DNA of 64,000 nucleotides from Singulisphaera sp. GP187. GTDB taxonomy: Bacteria; Planctomycetota; Phycisphaerae; Phycisphaerales; SM1A02. The stretch lies in the NCBI GenBank assembly GCA_945871915.1, contig CAMBXO010000001.1:124001-188000 (forward strand), in the 5' to 3' direction. Shown here in pieces: positions 42,404 to 52,000 of the stretch (the stretch's first letter is position 1; each line of letters starts with the position of its first letter). Both the position numbers and the translations under genes were made by a program. The notes under the pieces are model-generated. The model was not told the DNA's origin. It searched no databases and worked only from the letters and a program-made list of their open reading frames with translations.

Positions 42404-43569
42404 CGCCGAGCCTTCAAGGCGATCAGCAATCGCTCATAGTGTTCTGGAAGGTTGTAGATGGCGGCACTCACTCGCACCCACCACCGACCGCCCCAGTCGA
42501 TGATCGGTACTTCAATGCGCTCGGTCGCGTACAGATCCGCTTGCAACGCCTCCACCGTACCGAATCGACGAAGTGTGTCGGGTAACTGCACGGTGGCCAT
42601 CGATGTAAGGCAACAACCATCGAGCGGACTTGCCGGTGAAACATCCAGGCCATGAACCAGCAGTTGATGCGCCCAACACGCCAAGGCATGATTGTGTTGA
42701 AGCACCCGTTCAAATCCGAGTTCATGCAGAAACGCCAGAGCCGCCGGCACTGCCAGCCATGCGGAGAAATCTCGTGTGCCTTGCCAGTCAAATTCCCGCT
42801 GGAAACTGCTGCCAAAGTGATGACTGATCACGCAGGGGTGAATCTGATTCGCATAATCCGCTTGCACGCGAAGAAACGCACTCCCCTTGGGAGCCATGAT
42901 CCACTTGTGCAAATTGGCGGCGTAGAACTCGGCATGGACTGCACTCACATCCAGTTGGATGGAGCCTGGTGCATGCGCGCCATCGACCAGCAACAAGGTG
43001 CCCGCGGGTAATTGCGATCGCAATTGCCCCACAGGAAAGTGAAGGGCCGTCGGACTGGTGACATGATCGATAACCAGCAATTTGGTGTGTGCATTCACCG
43101 CTGCAAGAATCGGACGCAGCAAGGCGTCGGGACTTTGGGTTGGAATCTCGACAGGCACTTCACGCACCGTCGCGCCACACTCACCCGCTCGACTTCGCAT
43201 CGCCTGCTTGACGGCGAAATAGACATGATCGGTGCAAAGCAGTTCATCCCCCGGATTCAAACGCAGAGATCGCAGAACCGCATTCACACCCTCCGTTGCA
43301 TTGGTCACAAGACCATACTCAGCAGGCAATCCGCCAAACGCTTTCGCCAAGTGACCCTTGACCTCTGCCAGCATCGACTCGATGCGCCGGCCGATCATTT
43401 CAATTGGGTCCGCTTCAAGGCGATCGCGCCAGGTGTCTTGTGCCGCACGAACGCATCGAGGCACCGACCCAAATGAGCCGTGATTCAAGAACACCAAATT
43501 TGGATCAAGACCAAATTCCTTCCGAACCGCTTCCGGAAATTGCACGGGTGGTTGAAGGTTTTTTTCCAT
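42400..43569 (-). CDS. Class V-fold PLP-dependent aminotransferase / isopenicillin-N-epimerase-like protein
   Basis: This fold-type I PLP enzyme has FLNHGSFGSVPR at the N-terminus, YGLVTNATEGVNAVLRSL, the PLP Asp in LLLVDGAHAPGSIQLDV, and the Schiff-base Lys in YAANLHKWIMAPKG. These are features of the CefD/epimerase-like clade of class V enzymes. The substrate is unknown; cysteine desulfurase or epimerase activity is possible. It is the first of two genes, its stop overlapping the globin start. Just upstream, the lexA operon runs in the opposite direction. Confidence 0.9.
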   Translation of the reverse strand: MEKNLQPPVQFPEAVRKEFGLDPNLVFLNHGSFGSVPRCVRAAQDTWRDRLEADPIEMIGRRIESMLAEVKGHLAKAFGGLPAEYGLVTNATEGVNAVLRSLRLNPGDELLCTDHVYFAVKQAMRSRAGECGATVREVPVEIPTQSPDALLRPILAAVNAHTKLLVIDHVTSPTALHFPVGQLRSQLPAGTLLLVDGAHAPGSIQLDVSAVHAEFYAANLHKWIMAPKGSAFLRVQADYANQIHPCVISHHFGSSFQREFDWQGTRDFSAWLAVPAALAFLHELGFERVLQHNHALACWAHQLLVHGLDVSPASPLDGCCLTSMATVQLPDTLRRFGTVEALQADLYATERIEVPIIDWGGRWWVRVSAAIYNLPEHYERLLIALKARR

Positions 43570-43644
43570 GGAACGGGAAACTATCCCCTTGGCTGCACGG
43601 CAATGCCCACTTTACCGGTCGCCTTCTGTTTGGCTAACATATAC

Positions 43645-43676
43645 CGAACAAATTGTGGTGCCGCCTTCGGTGTTCG
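43645..43676 (+). promoter_or_regulatory. Candidate operator: CGAACA...TGTTCG inverted repeat upstream of the lexA operon
   Basis: CGAACA at 43645-43650 and TGTTCG at 43671-43676 are exact inverted hexamers with 20 bases between. CGAAC/GTTCG are the half-sites of the Gram-positive-type LexA box, but there they are 4 bases apart, so this is only suggestive. A TAACATAT stretch just upstream could be a -10 element. Confidence 0.3.
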
Positions 43677-43710
43677 TCCGATTGGGTTTCAAGACTGATC
43701 GATACGAAAA

Positions 43711-43716
43711 AAGGAG
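43711..43716 (+). promoter_or_regulatory. Shine-Dalgarno AAGGAG of the gene upstream of lexA
   Basis: AAGGAG lies 7 bases before the ATG at 43724 and supports translation of the otherwise unrecognised upstream gene. Confidence 0.65.
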
Positions 43717-43723
43717 CCACACC

Positions 43724-44293
43724 ATGCGACTGACCTCAACGAATCCTCTCCATGCACGCCACCGATTTCTGCAACCCACCTTTGAACACGACGCGCCACT
43801 GCTGTGCACCGGGCCGGGTGGAGACTTTACAACTCGCTACCACGCATTCGGCGGCGGATTGGTGGCCGTGGAGGGTGGGCCGCAGACCGACTCCGTGGCC
43901 GTGGTACGCCAACGCGTCGACTGGATTGAACGGTTGCTCGGTGTTCGCAGATGGAAAATGTTTCGGCGCGTTGACACACCGGCGACCGCGCCGCCAATCC
44001 CTCAACCAACTTCAGGTCCCAATCAGCCATGGCGCCATGGCCGATGGGCGTCTGAACTCGCTCTTGCAAGGAACCTAACCCATGTCCATGACACTCACAC
44101 CGCAGCAAATTCGAATCTTCCGCCTCATTCGCGACTCACGGAACAAGCGTGGCTATTCCCCCACCATGCAGGAACTCGCCGACGAACTCGGCATCAGCAA
44201 AGTGACCGTGTTCGAGCATGTCGGAGCACTCGTGGACAAGGGAGCTCTGATTCGACAACCGAACAAGGCTCGCTCTTTAGCCATCGCCGATGA
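43724..44293 (+). CDS. Hypothetical protein overlapping the start of lexA
   Basis: This 189-residue frame begins at an ATG with a strong AAGGAG 7 bases upstream. The N-terminal ~120 residues look like real protein (RYHAFGGGLVAVEGGPQ, VVRQRVDWIERLLGVRRW), followed by a Pro-rich stretch. The last ~70 residues are encoded in a region that also encodes the start of lexA in another frame, and are rich in R, H and S. I recognise no family. It may be a short SOS-linked protein whose 3' end reads into lexA. A frameshift or sequencing error that removes an earlier stop is another possibility. Position directly before lexA suggests regulation by DNA damage. Confidence 0.45.
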   Translation: MRLTSTNPLHARHRFLQPTFEHDAPLLCTGPGGDFTTRYHAFGGGLVAVEGGPQTDSVAVVRQRVDWIERLLGVRRWKMFRRVDTPATAPPIPQPTSGPNQPWRHGRWASELALARNLTHVHDTHTAANSNLPPHSRLTEQAWLFPHHAGTRRRTRHQQSDRVRACRSTRGQGSSDSTTEQGSLFSHRR

Positions 44294-44714
44294 TGCAACG
44301 CTGCCCGATGAGCGGATCACTTCTGGAACGCTTCCACTGGTTGGCCGCATTGCCGCTGGACAACCCATTGAGAAATTTCCGCAAGACGAAACACTGGAGT
44401 TAGAAAGCATTTTCGGTGCCCGCCGAGGCCAAAGCGGAAACCTGTTTGCGCTGCAAGTGGATGGCATGAGTATGCGCGACGAGGGAATTCTGGATGGTGA
44501 CTATGTCATTGTCGAGCAACGAAGCGTGGCCCGAAACGGCGAGCGTGTTGTTGCTTTGCTGCCAAATGGGGAAACAACTCTGAAGACCTTCTTCAAGGAA
44601 AAGGGACACATTCGGCTGCAGCCAGCCAATCCGGATTTCGACGCGATCATTGTCGCACAGTGCGCCATTCAGGGTGTGGTAGTTGGCGTGGTGCGTCGCT
44701 ACGGTCGCAACTGA
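44082..44714 (+). CDS. lexA: LexA repressor
   Basis: LexA represses SOS genes and cleaves itself when RecA is activated. The N-terminal winged helix (LTPQQIRIFRLIRDSRNKRGYSPTMQELADELGI) is followed by the S24 peptidase domain. The cleavage site Ala-Gly is in GRIAAGQPIE, the catalytic Ser is in VDGMSMRDEGI, and the catalytic Lys is in TTLKTFFKE. All three are intact, so autoproteolysis is expected. The 210 residues match the family. It overlaps the upstream hypothetical gene by about 210 bases in a different frame and has AAGGA about 9 bases before its ATG. Confidence 0.95.
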   Translation: MSMTLTPQQIRIFRLIRDSRNKRGYSPTMQELADELGISKVTVFEHVGALVDKGALIRQPNKARSLAIADDATLPDERITSGTLPLVGRIAAGQPIEKFPQDETLELESIFGARRGQSGNLFALQVDGMSMRDEGILDGDYVIVEQRSVARNGERVVALLPNGETTLKTFFKEKGHIRLQPANPDFDAIIVAQCAIQGVVVGVVRRYGRN

Positions 44715-44755
44715 CCCGCACAGGATCTGCACCAGAGTTCAGAACGTTTCATCGC

Positions 44756-44798
44756 GCCGTCAGTCTCAGCGTGCCGTCGGTCTCATTTCGCCGTCAGT
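44756..44798. repeat. 17-base-period tandem repeat at the trpA 3' end
   Basis: GCCGTCAGTCTCA (44756), GCCGTCGGTCTCA (44773) and GCCGTCAGT (44790) occur at a regular 17-base spacing. The second copy contains the trpA stop codon, so the array straddles the end of that gene. Confidence 0.6.
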
Positions 44799-45568
44799 AA
44801 TGAAGTCGCAAACTCTCCCGCGCGAACCGCTGCAAGTGTGGCGTCGCCTTCTGCCAAGCGGCGAACTAGCGAACTTCCAACGATGGCCGCATCGGCGTAT
44901 TGCAGCACGGCCTTCACCTGCGCTGCCGTACTAATTCCAAATCCAACCGCCAGCGGAAGCTGCGTGTGAGCTCGAACGCGTGCAACCAAAGCCTTGACAT
45001 CGGGTGCGTCGTGGCGTTCGCCTGTAAGACCTTCCCTTGCGAGCAAATAGACAAAGCCGGTACTGAATCGCACCAGTCGGGCGATGCGTTCACTCGAACT
45101 TGTGGGCGCCACCAACATGGTGAAGGACATCGCTCGCTTCGAAGCCGCCTCTGCAAGCGGCGACACCACTTCCAAATCCACATCCGGAATGATGATCCCA
45201 TCAAAGCCCGCATCCGAGAGTTGCTCGATAAACGCCGGCCCCCCGCCTCGATGCACTAGGCTCTCGCTCACCATAGCCACAAGGCCGATGGTCAGTTCAG
45301 ACCGAGCGGATTTGATCGCCTGCAGAATTGTCTTGGGTGTCACTCCCCGCACAAGCGCGCGGTGCATGGCCTGCGAAATCACCGGACCATCGGCGATCGG
45401 ATCTGAGAATGGAATCCCGATTTCCACCACGCTTGCACCTGCGGACTGGAGAGATTTCAGCGTGGGGACAAGCGTTTCAAGAGATGGATCACCCGCGACA
45501 ACAAATGGCATCAGCGCCTTGCGATTCGACGATCGCAAGTCAGCGAAGATTCGGTCGATACGTCCCAT
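44783..45568 (-). CDS. trpA: Tryptophan synthase alpha chain
   Basis: TrpA cleaves indole-3-glycerol phosphate and passes indole to TrpB. The catalytic Glu and Asp are in VVEIGIPFSDPIADGP, and PFVVAGDP, LVAMVSESLV and AVGFGISTAAQV are further family segments. The ATG at 45568 gives 261 residues. No trpB or other trp gene is next to it, so the usual trpBA pair has been split. It ends convergently with lexA, where a short tandem repeat lies across its stop. Confidence 0.94.
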   Translation of the reverse strand: MGRIDRIFADLRSSNRKALMPFVVAGDPSLETLVPTLKSLQSAGASVVEIGIPFSDPIADGPVISQAMHRALVRGVTPKTILQAIKSARSELTIGLVAMVSESLVHRGGGPAFIEQLSDAGFDGIIIPDVDLEVVSPLAEAASKRAMSFTMLVAPTSSSERIARLVRFSTGFVYLLAREGLTGERHDAPDVKALVARVRAHTQLPLAVGFGISTAAQVKAVLQYADAAIVGSSLVRRLAEGDATLAAVRAGEFATSLLTAK

Positions 45569-45615
45569 GGAAACGATGCTAGCGGTAGGCTTTCTCCGTC
45601 GGTTCATTGCGGAAT

Positions 45616-45688
45616 GGCCTGGTAGCTCAGCGGACAGAGCATCTGACTCATAATCGGAAAGACCTCGGTTCGAATCCGAGCCAGGCTA
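45616..45688 (+). tRNA. tRNA-Met or tRNA-Ile2 (anticodon CAT)
   Basis: The cloverleaf has acceptor GGCCTGG with CCAGGCT (one G-T pair), D-arm TAGCTCAGCGG, anticodon stem TCTGA/TCGGA around loop CTCATAA, and T-arm GGTTCGAATCC. The anticodon is CAT. It lacks the three G-C pairs of initiator tRNAs, so it is elongator Met, or Ile2 if lysidine-modified. The sequence alone does not decide. Confidence 0.9.
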
Positions 45689-45709
45689 TTGGTTGACTGG
45701 AACTCCCCG

Positions 45710-46537
45710 ATGCGCACCACCCTTCTTGGATTTATGTTTGCTCTGCTCGCCGCCTGCACAACGGTGGAGGGCACTGGCAGAGGTCAACTGAATTTGTTTT
45801 CTCCGGATCAAGAAGCGGAACTTGGTCGCGAGGCCTACGAAGACGAACTCAAGGGATCCAAGATTCTTCCCGAGACCGATCCGAAAACAATCCGCGTACA
45901 GGCCATCGGCCGGCGCGTGGAAGCAGCAGCGAAGATTCGTTCGCCCACCATGGCTCAACGCATGGAGTGGACGTGGACCGTTGTGGATGACCCAAAGTCC
46001 ATCAATGCATGGATGGTTCCGGGTGGCCGCGGTGCGGTGGACACGGGCATGGTGGACTTTGTGAAGAGCGATGATGAACTTGCCATTGTGATGGGGCACG
46101 AGGCGAGTCACGCACTGGCTCGCCATGGAACAGAACGAGTCAGCCACGGAATTCTTCTTGGCGTTGGTGTCGAAGTGACTGGCGCCGCCACGGGAAGCGA
46201 GGCGGTGGGCGAGGGTGTTTCGGCCGCCGTGGAACTGGGGTTGACCCTTCCACATAGCCGTGAACAGGAAAGTGAAGCGGATGACCTTGGTTTATTGATC
46301 GCTGCACAAGCCGGGTACGACCCAACGCAAGCCATTGATTTGTGGCGTCGCATGGAGGCTCGCGGTGAAGGAACATTTGAATTCCTCAGTACGCATCCAA
46401 GTGAAGCCACTCGCATCGAACGCTTGCAGCGACTTATGCCGCAGGCGTTGGAGGTGTATCAGCGTGCCAAACTCGACGCTGCTTTGCCAGTTTCCACTTC
46501 AGGCGAGCCGCGTTCCCAATCACACTCAGATCACTAA
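45710..46537 (+). CDS. M48-family metalloprotease lipoprotein
   Basis: The signal peptide ends in a lipobox (FALLAACTTVEG), placing the protein on a membrane facing the periplasm. The zinc motif HEASH is at residues 130-134 within IVMGHEASHALARHGTER, and the third ligand region is in REQESEADDLGLLIAAQAGYDP. This is the BepA/YfgC or Oma1-like M48 group, which often degrades misfolded outer-membrane or envelope proteins. The ATG at 45710 is preferred over a TTG at 45689 inside the tRNA-adjacent region. Its last 104 bases overlap the convergent copper ATPase gene. Confidence 0.93.
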   Translation: MRTTLLGFMFALLAACTTVEGTGRGQLNLFSPDQEAELGREAYEDELKGSKILPETDPKTIRVQAIGRRVEAAAKIRSPTMAQRMEWTWTVVDDPKSINAWMVPGGRGAVDTGMVDFVKSDDELAIVMGHEASHALARHGTERVSHGILLGVGVEVTGAATGSEAVGEGVSAAVELGLTLPHSREQESEADDLGLLIAAQAGYDPTQAIDLWRRMEARGEGTFEFLSTHPSEATRIERLQRLMPQALEVYQRAKLDAALPVSTSGEPRSQSHSDH

Positions 46538-48653
46538 GAGCCATCGCAGCCGCAGCCACAGCGGGGCCGTGTGAACCAAGCAATGCAAAGGCCGCTGCAG
46601 GAATTGCGATGACGTTGTAGAGAAAGGCAAGGACAAGATTTTGCCGCACACAACGAAGCGTGCTGCGACCAATGCGGATCAACTCTGGCAGAGCATTCAG
46701 GCGAGCTGCGACCAGCACCACCGCCGCGCTCTCACCCGCTACCGCCACACCTCCGCCCATGGCGATGCCAAGGGCACTGTGAGCAAGGGCCGCGGCGTCA
46801 TTCACTCCATCACCGACCATGGCAGCTTGAGGGCCGGAATTCTGCAGAATGGACGCCTTTTCTGTGGGCATCAGGTTGGCATGGACTTCACTTGAATGGA
46901 TCCCCGCTGCATGTGCAATCCGCTGCGCTTCCGGCAGGCGATCACCTGTCAACAGGCCAATGGAGAGCGAGAGCGATTGCAATTGTTGGATGACATGTGG
47001 TGCTTCGTCACGCAGCGTGTCCACCACATGAAACCGCACGCGGTCCACGCCATCGATGCGAACAAGACAACTCGCCTGAGCATCTCGCACCACCTCCACC
47101 GTAGAGCCGTGAACGGTTGCACGAACTCCCATGCCTGGCGTGGCGACGAAATCGCTCGCCGTAGGAATTGCCACTTCAAGATCAGTTGCGCGACGAACAA
47201 TCGCCCGGGCAATTGGATGTTCACTGCCTAACTCCGCGGCGGCCGCAAACACAATTGCCTGATTGGTATCGCCAGCGATCGCTTGCACCGATTCCACACG
47301 CGGCTCGCCTTTGGTAAGCGTTCCCGTTTTGTCAAACCAAATACGAGATACCCGCCCGGCTCGCTCCAATGCTCCAGCATCCTTCACCAGAACTCCTCGC
47401 AAACTTGCTTCACCGGATCCAACCATGATGGCCATGGGTGTGGCCAGCCCCAGCGCACACGGACAACTGATAATGAGCACCGTCGTCGCCGCAAGAATTC
47501 CCGTTGACCAATCGCCTGCAAGCCCCCACACCACCGCGGTGACTGCAGCAATGGCGAGCACCGCAGGAACAAAGACTCCGGCCACGCGATCGGCCGTGGC
47601 TTGAATAGGTGCGCGGCTCGCCTGTGCTCGTTGCACCTGCAGGGCGACCTGCGTCAAGGAAGTGCCGCGACCATCCACCGTTGATTGCACGACTAGATCT
47701 CCCGTGAGATTAAGTGTTCCGGCAAACACGGTGGCTCCCACGGTGCGATTCACCGGAAGAGATTCCCCGGTAATCACGCTCTCATCCAGATCACCGCCGC
47801 CAGAAACGATCAATCCATCGATGGCTACTCGACCACCAGGGCGAATTCGAATGCGATCGCCGGGCCGCACCAGTTCCGTTGCGACCACGCTTACGACACC
47901 CTGTTCGTCCATTCGGTCAACCTGGAGTGGCTGCAATTCAAGCAACTCGCGAACGGCAGCTCCAGCTTTCGCCGTGGTCGCAGACTCCATCCAGTGGCCA
48001 ATGGAAATGATCGCTAAGAGTGCCGCCGCTTCGCTGAACCAAGTCGGTTGATCCTGCAGGGAACCGAATCGCTGCGCAACAAAGGTGACAACACTTGCCG
48101 CATACGCCGTGGTGGACCCCAGTGCAATGAGCACATCCATATTGGTTCGCCCGTGCCGCAATGCCGTCCACGCACTGCGCCAGAATCCAACTCCAACCAG
48201 TGCCATACTCACGGAACTCCCCGCGAGCATGATGGCGTCGACCACAACACTATGCGTGCTCCACGACATGGCAATCCAATGAAAGGTTTCCAGTGGAACC
48301 CAAATGATGCACCCCACGATCGCACGCCATCGCCACGCACGCCATTGATCATGTTGTCGTCGCTCCACCTCTGCCCGAAGAAGGCGTGGATCCTCAAAGG
48401 TTTCGCAGGGTTCTGCTTGATATCCACTTCTTTCAACGGCCCGTTGCAACACCTCAAGTTCCGCAACGCCTTCCACCGTAGCCAAACCTGATGCGTAATC
48501 GACTTCGGCCGACCGAACGCCTTCGACCGCCCGCAGCGCAACCCCAACCGCGATCGAACACCCCGCACAATCCATGCCGTGTATGCGAAGCGTTCGGGTT
48601 GTTCCGTTTGAATTCACAGCGTCATGGTAGAGAGTCATGCCGGATCCCCGCAT
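46434..48653 (-). CDS. Heavy-metal (Cu+-type) P1B ATPase
   Basis: An N-terminal HMA domain (IHGMDCAGCSIAVG) is followed by eight membrane segments. The actuator motif is ITGESLPVNR. The metal-site CPC lies in IISCPCALGLATPMA, the phosphorylation site in FDKTGTLTKGEP, the SEHPIA motif in the nucleotide domain, and MVGDGVNDAAAL at the hinge. CPC and a single HMA fit a Cu(I)/Ag(I) exporter such as CopA, but substrate is inferred. The ATG at 48653 has AAGGA about 9 bases upstream. No copper chaperone or regulator is adjacent. The 3' end overlaps the M48 gene by 104 bases. Confidence 0.95.
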   Translation of the reverse strand: MRGSGMTLYHDAVNSNGTTRTLRIHGMDCAGCSIAVGVALRAVEGVRSAEVDYASGLATVEGVAELEVLQRAVERSGYQAEPCETFEDPRLLRAEVERRQHDQWRAWRWRAIVGCIIWVPLETFHWIAMSWSTHSVVVDAIMLAGSSVSMALVGVGFWRSAWTALRHGRTNMDVLIALGSTTAYAASVVTFVAQRFGSLQDQPTWFSEAAALLAIISIGHWMESATTAKAGAAVRELLELQPLQVDRMDEQGVVSVVATELVRPGDRIRIRPGGRVAIDGLIVSGGGDLDESVITGESLPVNRTVGATVFAGTLNLTGDLVVQSTVDGRGTSLTQVALQVQRAQASRAPIQATADRVAGVFVPAVLAIAAVTAVVWGLAGDWSTGILAATTVLIISCPCALGLATPMAIMVGSGEASLRGVLVKDAGALERAGRVSRIWFDKTGTLTKGEPRVESVQAIAGDTNQAIVFAAAAELGSEHPIARAIVRRATDLEVAIPTASDFVATPGMGVRATVHGSTVEVVRDAQASCLVRIDGVDRVRFHVVDTLRDEAPHVIQQLQSLSLSIGLLTGDRLPEAQRIAHAAGIHSSEVHANLMPTEKASILQNSGPQAAMVGDGVNDAAALAHSALGIAMGGGVAVAGESAAVVLVAARLNALPELIRIGRSTLRCVRQNLVLAFLYNVIAIPAAAFALLGSHGPAVAAAAMALSDLSVIGNAARLKWKLAKQRRVWHADTPPTPAA

Positions 48654-48674
48654 GTGTGGCTATCCTTTGCATTC

Positions 48675-48977
48675 ATGGACTCCACGCCGCGAGGTCAACC
48701 CAGTGCATCCGCGACCTGTGTCGCACTTGCCATGCTGCTCAGCATCTCGCTGGCCGCACTGGCAAGCGGAAGCGGCACGGTCTGTGGACACTCCACCACG
48801 GTGGCGATGGCCTTGCGTCCGTTAGGCCTTGCAACCGATCAAGCAGCCACGCGAAGTGAACAACGAAATGAAGGTGCACTGTGCGGTTCCTTGCCACAGT
48901 CGCCACAAGGCTGCAGCGTCGTCCTGTCCGCACCCGCGGCATGGCAGACCCTTGATCTTCCGCCACCCACGCGGTAA
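48675..48977 (+). CDS. Small secreted hypothetical protein
   Basis: This 100-residue frame starts with a plausible signal peptide (ASATCVALAMLLSISLAALASG) and continues with a short Cys-containing part (GTVCGHSTTVAM, GALCGSLPQSPQGC). Codons mostly end in G or C, like its neighbours. I recognise no family. It lies between the divergent copper ATPase and secA, and could share a promoter region with the former. Confidence 0.5.
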   Translation: MDSTPRGQPSASATCVALAMLLSISLAALASGSGTVCGHSTTVAMALRPLGLATDQAATRSEQRNEGALCGSLPQSPQGCSVVLSAPAAWQTLDLPPPTR

Positions 48978-49057
48978 TCAGGTTCTTCGGCGCGTCGGCA
49001 CTTTTTCAATGTATTCGTCATTGCGGGCAAACCCCGCACCACTTTCGGAGCAACCCT

Positions 49058-52000
49058 ATGGCTGTCCCCATCTTTGGTTCTTTGGCTCGCAAGATCTTTG
49101 GCACTCGCAATCAACGCATGGTGAAGCGCTATCTTCGCGTGGTTGCGGAGGTCAGCCGCTTCGAGCCAACCATGCGTTCCATGACCGACTCGCAACTGCG
49201 AGAACAGACTGACCTGTTCAAGACTCGCATGAAGGCCGGAGCCACGCGGTTTGAACTCATGCCCGAAGTTTTTGCTGTGGCGCGTGAAGCGATGGATCGT
49301 GCAGTCGGGTTGCGCAACATATTCAATCCCGAACACGCGTTTGATCCGTCGGTTCTTCCATCGGAGGCGCAACAACTTTACGCAACCACCAAGACTCAGA
49401 TGGATGCAACGCCTGCGGCTGAACCGGTCGAGGATCTGCTCGGCAGCACGCAAGCCGTCCCATCCTGGAACTTTGTTGACATTCCGCCCGCACTCTACGA
49501 AGCAGTGCGTGCGGTGTATGAACACAGCAAACCTCCATTTCGAGCTCGGCCGTTTGATGTGCAAATCATTGGTGGTGTGGTGTTGAGCGAAGGCCGCATT
49601 GCCGAAATGAAAACCGGCGAAGGGAAGACCATCGTGGCGCCGCTGGCGTGCTACCTCGCGTGCTGCGAAGGCAAGCAAGTGCATGTGGTCACAGTGAATG
49701 ACTATCTCGTGCAGCGCGACCGCGATTGGACTTTTCCGTTTTTCCGCGCCCTGGGCCTTACCGTGGGCGCCATCCACCCCACGCATATGCAGAGCAATGA
49801 AGCCAAGCGTTCGGCCTACCACTGCGATGTGGTCTATGGAACCACCAGCGAGTTTGGATTTGATTACTTGCGAGACAACATGAAACTTCGCGTGGAAGAT
49901 CAGGTTCAGCGCCATCGCGACTTCGCTATTGTGGATGAAGTCGATTCAATTCTGATTGACGAGGCTCGCACTCCGCTGATTATCAGTGGCCTTGCAGATC
50001 GGCAGAAGCCTCGCTACGAAGTGGCCGACACCATTGCTCGACAATTGGTGGATCGACAGAAACCGTGGAACGTAGCGGATGAGCGTGTGCATGCCTGCAG
50101 GGTGGAAGTCAGCACACTCGAAGGTGAGATTCGCAACGCCCGGGAACGCGATCGAATTCCTGAAATGAAGAAGGCGATGCAAGCCGCACGCACCCGTTTG
50201 CCCGAACTTGAAAAGGCGCGCGATGGTCACACGCAGTTCTATGAAGTTGAACTCGATAAGAAGAAAGCGATCCTCACGCACGACGGTATTGGCGAGGCTC
50301 AGAAACTCGCTGGAGTTGGAAGTTTTTATGTGGGCGAGAACATTGATATGCCCCACTTGCTTGAGCAATCCATTCGCGCCCATGTGGTCTACCAACGGGA
50401 TCGTGACTATGTGGTTGCTATGGATGACGACGGTCAAATGGGCGTGGTCATCGTCGATCAAAACACGGGTCGCAAGATGGTCGGGCGCCAATGGAGCGAC
50501 GGTCTGCATCAAGCAGTCGAGGCCAAAGAGAATGTGCGGATCAAAGAAGAGACGCAGACCATGGCGACCGTCACCATCCAGAATTATTTCAAGCTCTACA
50601 AGCGGCTTGCTGGCATGACGGGAACTGCCGACACCGAAGCCACTGAATTTCACGAGATTTATCACCTCGATGTGGTCAGCATTCCAACCAACCTTGCGAT
50701 CACGCGGCGGGATCGCGAAGACCTTGTCTTTCTTGGCGAGAAGGACAAATGGAACGCCATTCTGGACGAGATCATTCGCATGCACGACATCGGTCGCCCG
50801 GTCTTGGTCGGCACCACCAGCGTGGAAAAGAGCGAGACCCTGAGCCAAATGCTGACCAAGCGTTTCAGCGTGAAGCATGAGGTGTTGAATGCCAAGCAAC
50901 ATGAGCGAGAGGCCGACATCGTGGCCGGTGCGGGGCAACTTGGTGCCGTCATGATCGCCACCAACATGGCGGGTCGTGGAACGGATATCAAACTCGGTCG
51001 GGCGGACCGAGCAACGCTGCTGGAACATTGGAAGAAGCGCAACCTTGTGCCTCGCGAAGCACACGCGGGCGAGAGTGACGAGGCGATTCTTGCGTCTGCG
51101 CATCGGCACATGCTTCGAACGCACGCGAAGGTGGATCGGCAGGCGGTCGCAGCGATGGACGATCAAGCCGTTCGGTTGGCATTGCTTCGGCACTGGGTGC
51201 TGGAACTTCGACCCGTAACGGAAAAGCGTGCGGCATCCATGAAGGAGGCGGAGCTTCTGAAGGAACTTGATGCACACGGCGGATTCAAACTGCATCGACT
51301 CACGTTGTGGCCTTCTATCGAGGCGATGGGTGGCTTACATATTGTTGGCACCGAGCGTCACGAAAGTCGCCGGATTGACAATCAATTGCGAGGCCGTAGC
51401 GGTCGGCAAGGAGACAACGGAAGCAGCCGATTCTTCTTAAGCCTTGAAGACGATCTCATGAAGATGTTTGCTGGGAAAGCCACGCTGGGGCTGCTCTCCA
51501 AACTCGGAATGAAGGAGGGCGACTCCATCGAGGCACCCATGCTGACCCGCGCCGTGGAAAAGGCGCAACGCAAGGTGGAAGAGCGCAACTTCACCATGCG
51601 CAAGAACATTCTTGAGTACGACGAGCCGATGGAGTTCCAGCGACGCGGTTTCTACGGCATTCGCCAACCGATCTTGGAAAGTCGTGGCGTACGCGATGTT
51701 GTTCTGAAGTATGTGACAGCCTCTGCCGAAGATGCCGCTCATCTCTTTCTGGGTCCTGATCACGCCGGCCGTTGCATGAGCGAATGGGTGCGGGAGCACT
51801 TTGGAACCACCATTGAGCCCAAGCGTTTTCGCCGCAAAGATGCAGCGGAAGTCCACAAGATGATTCTGGTGGATGCCCAAGAAGAAGCCCAGAATCGCAT
51901 TTCACTCGCCGTCGCTGAGTTCATGCCCACCGAAGGCGATTCGGCTGACTTTGACGCATCAGGATTGTCCAAGTGGGCGCTCGACACCTTTCAATGCACG

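Noticed and set aside
43645-43676. Canonical Gram-positive LexA box
   Set aside because: The two CGAAC/GTTCG half-sites are 20 bases apart rather than 4, so the canonical call does not hold. I kept it only as a candidate operator.
48839-49915. 358-codon open frame on the minus strand
   Set aside because: It overlaps the N-terminal third of secA in antisense, and its product has no motifs.
49946-51295. 449-codon open frame on the minus strand
   Set aside because: It is antisense to the motor core of secA and has no recognisable domain.
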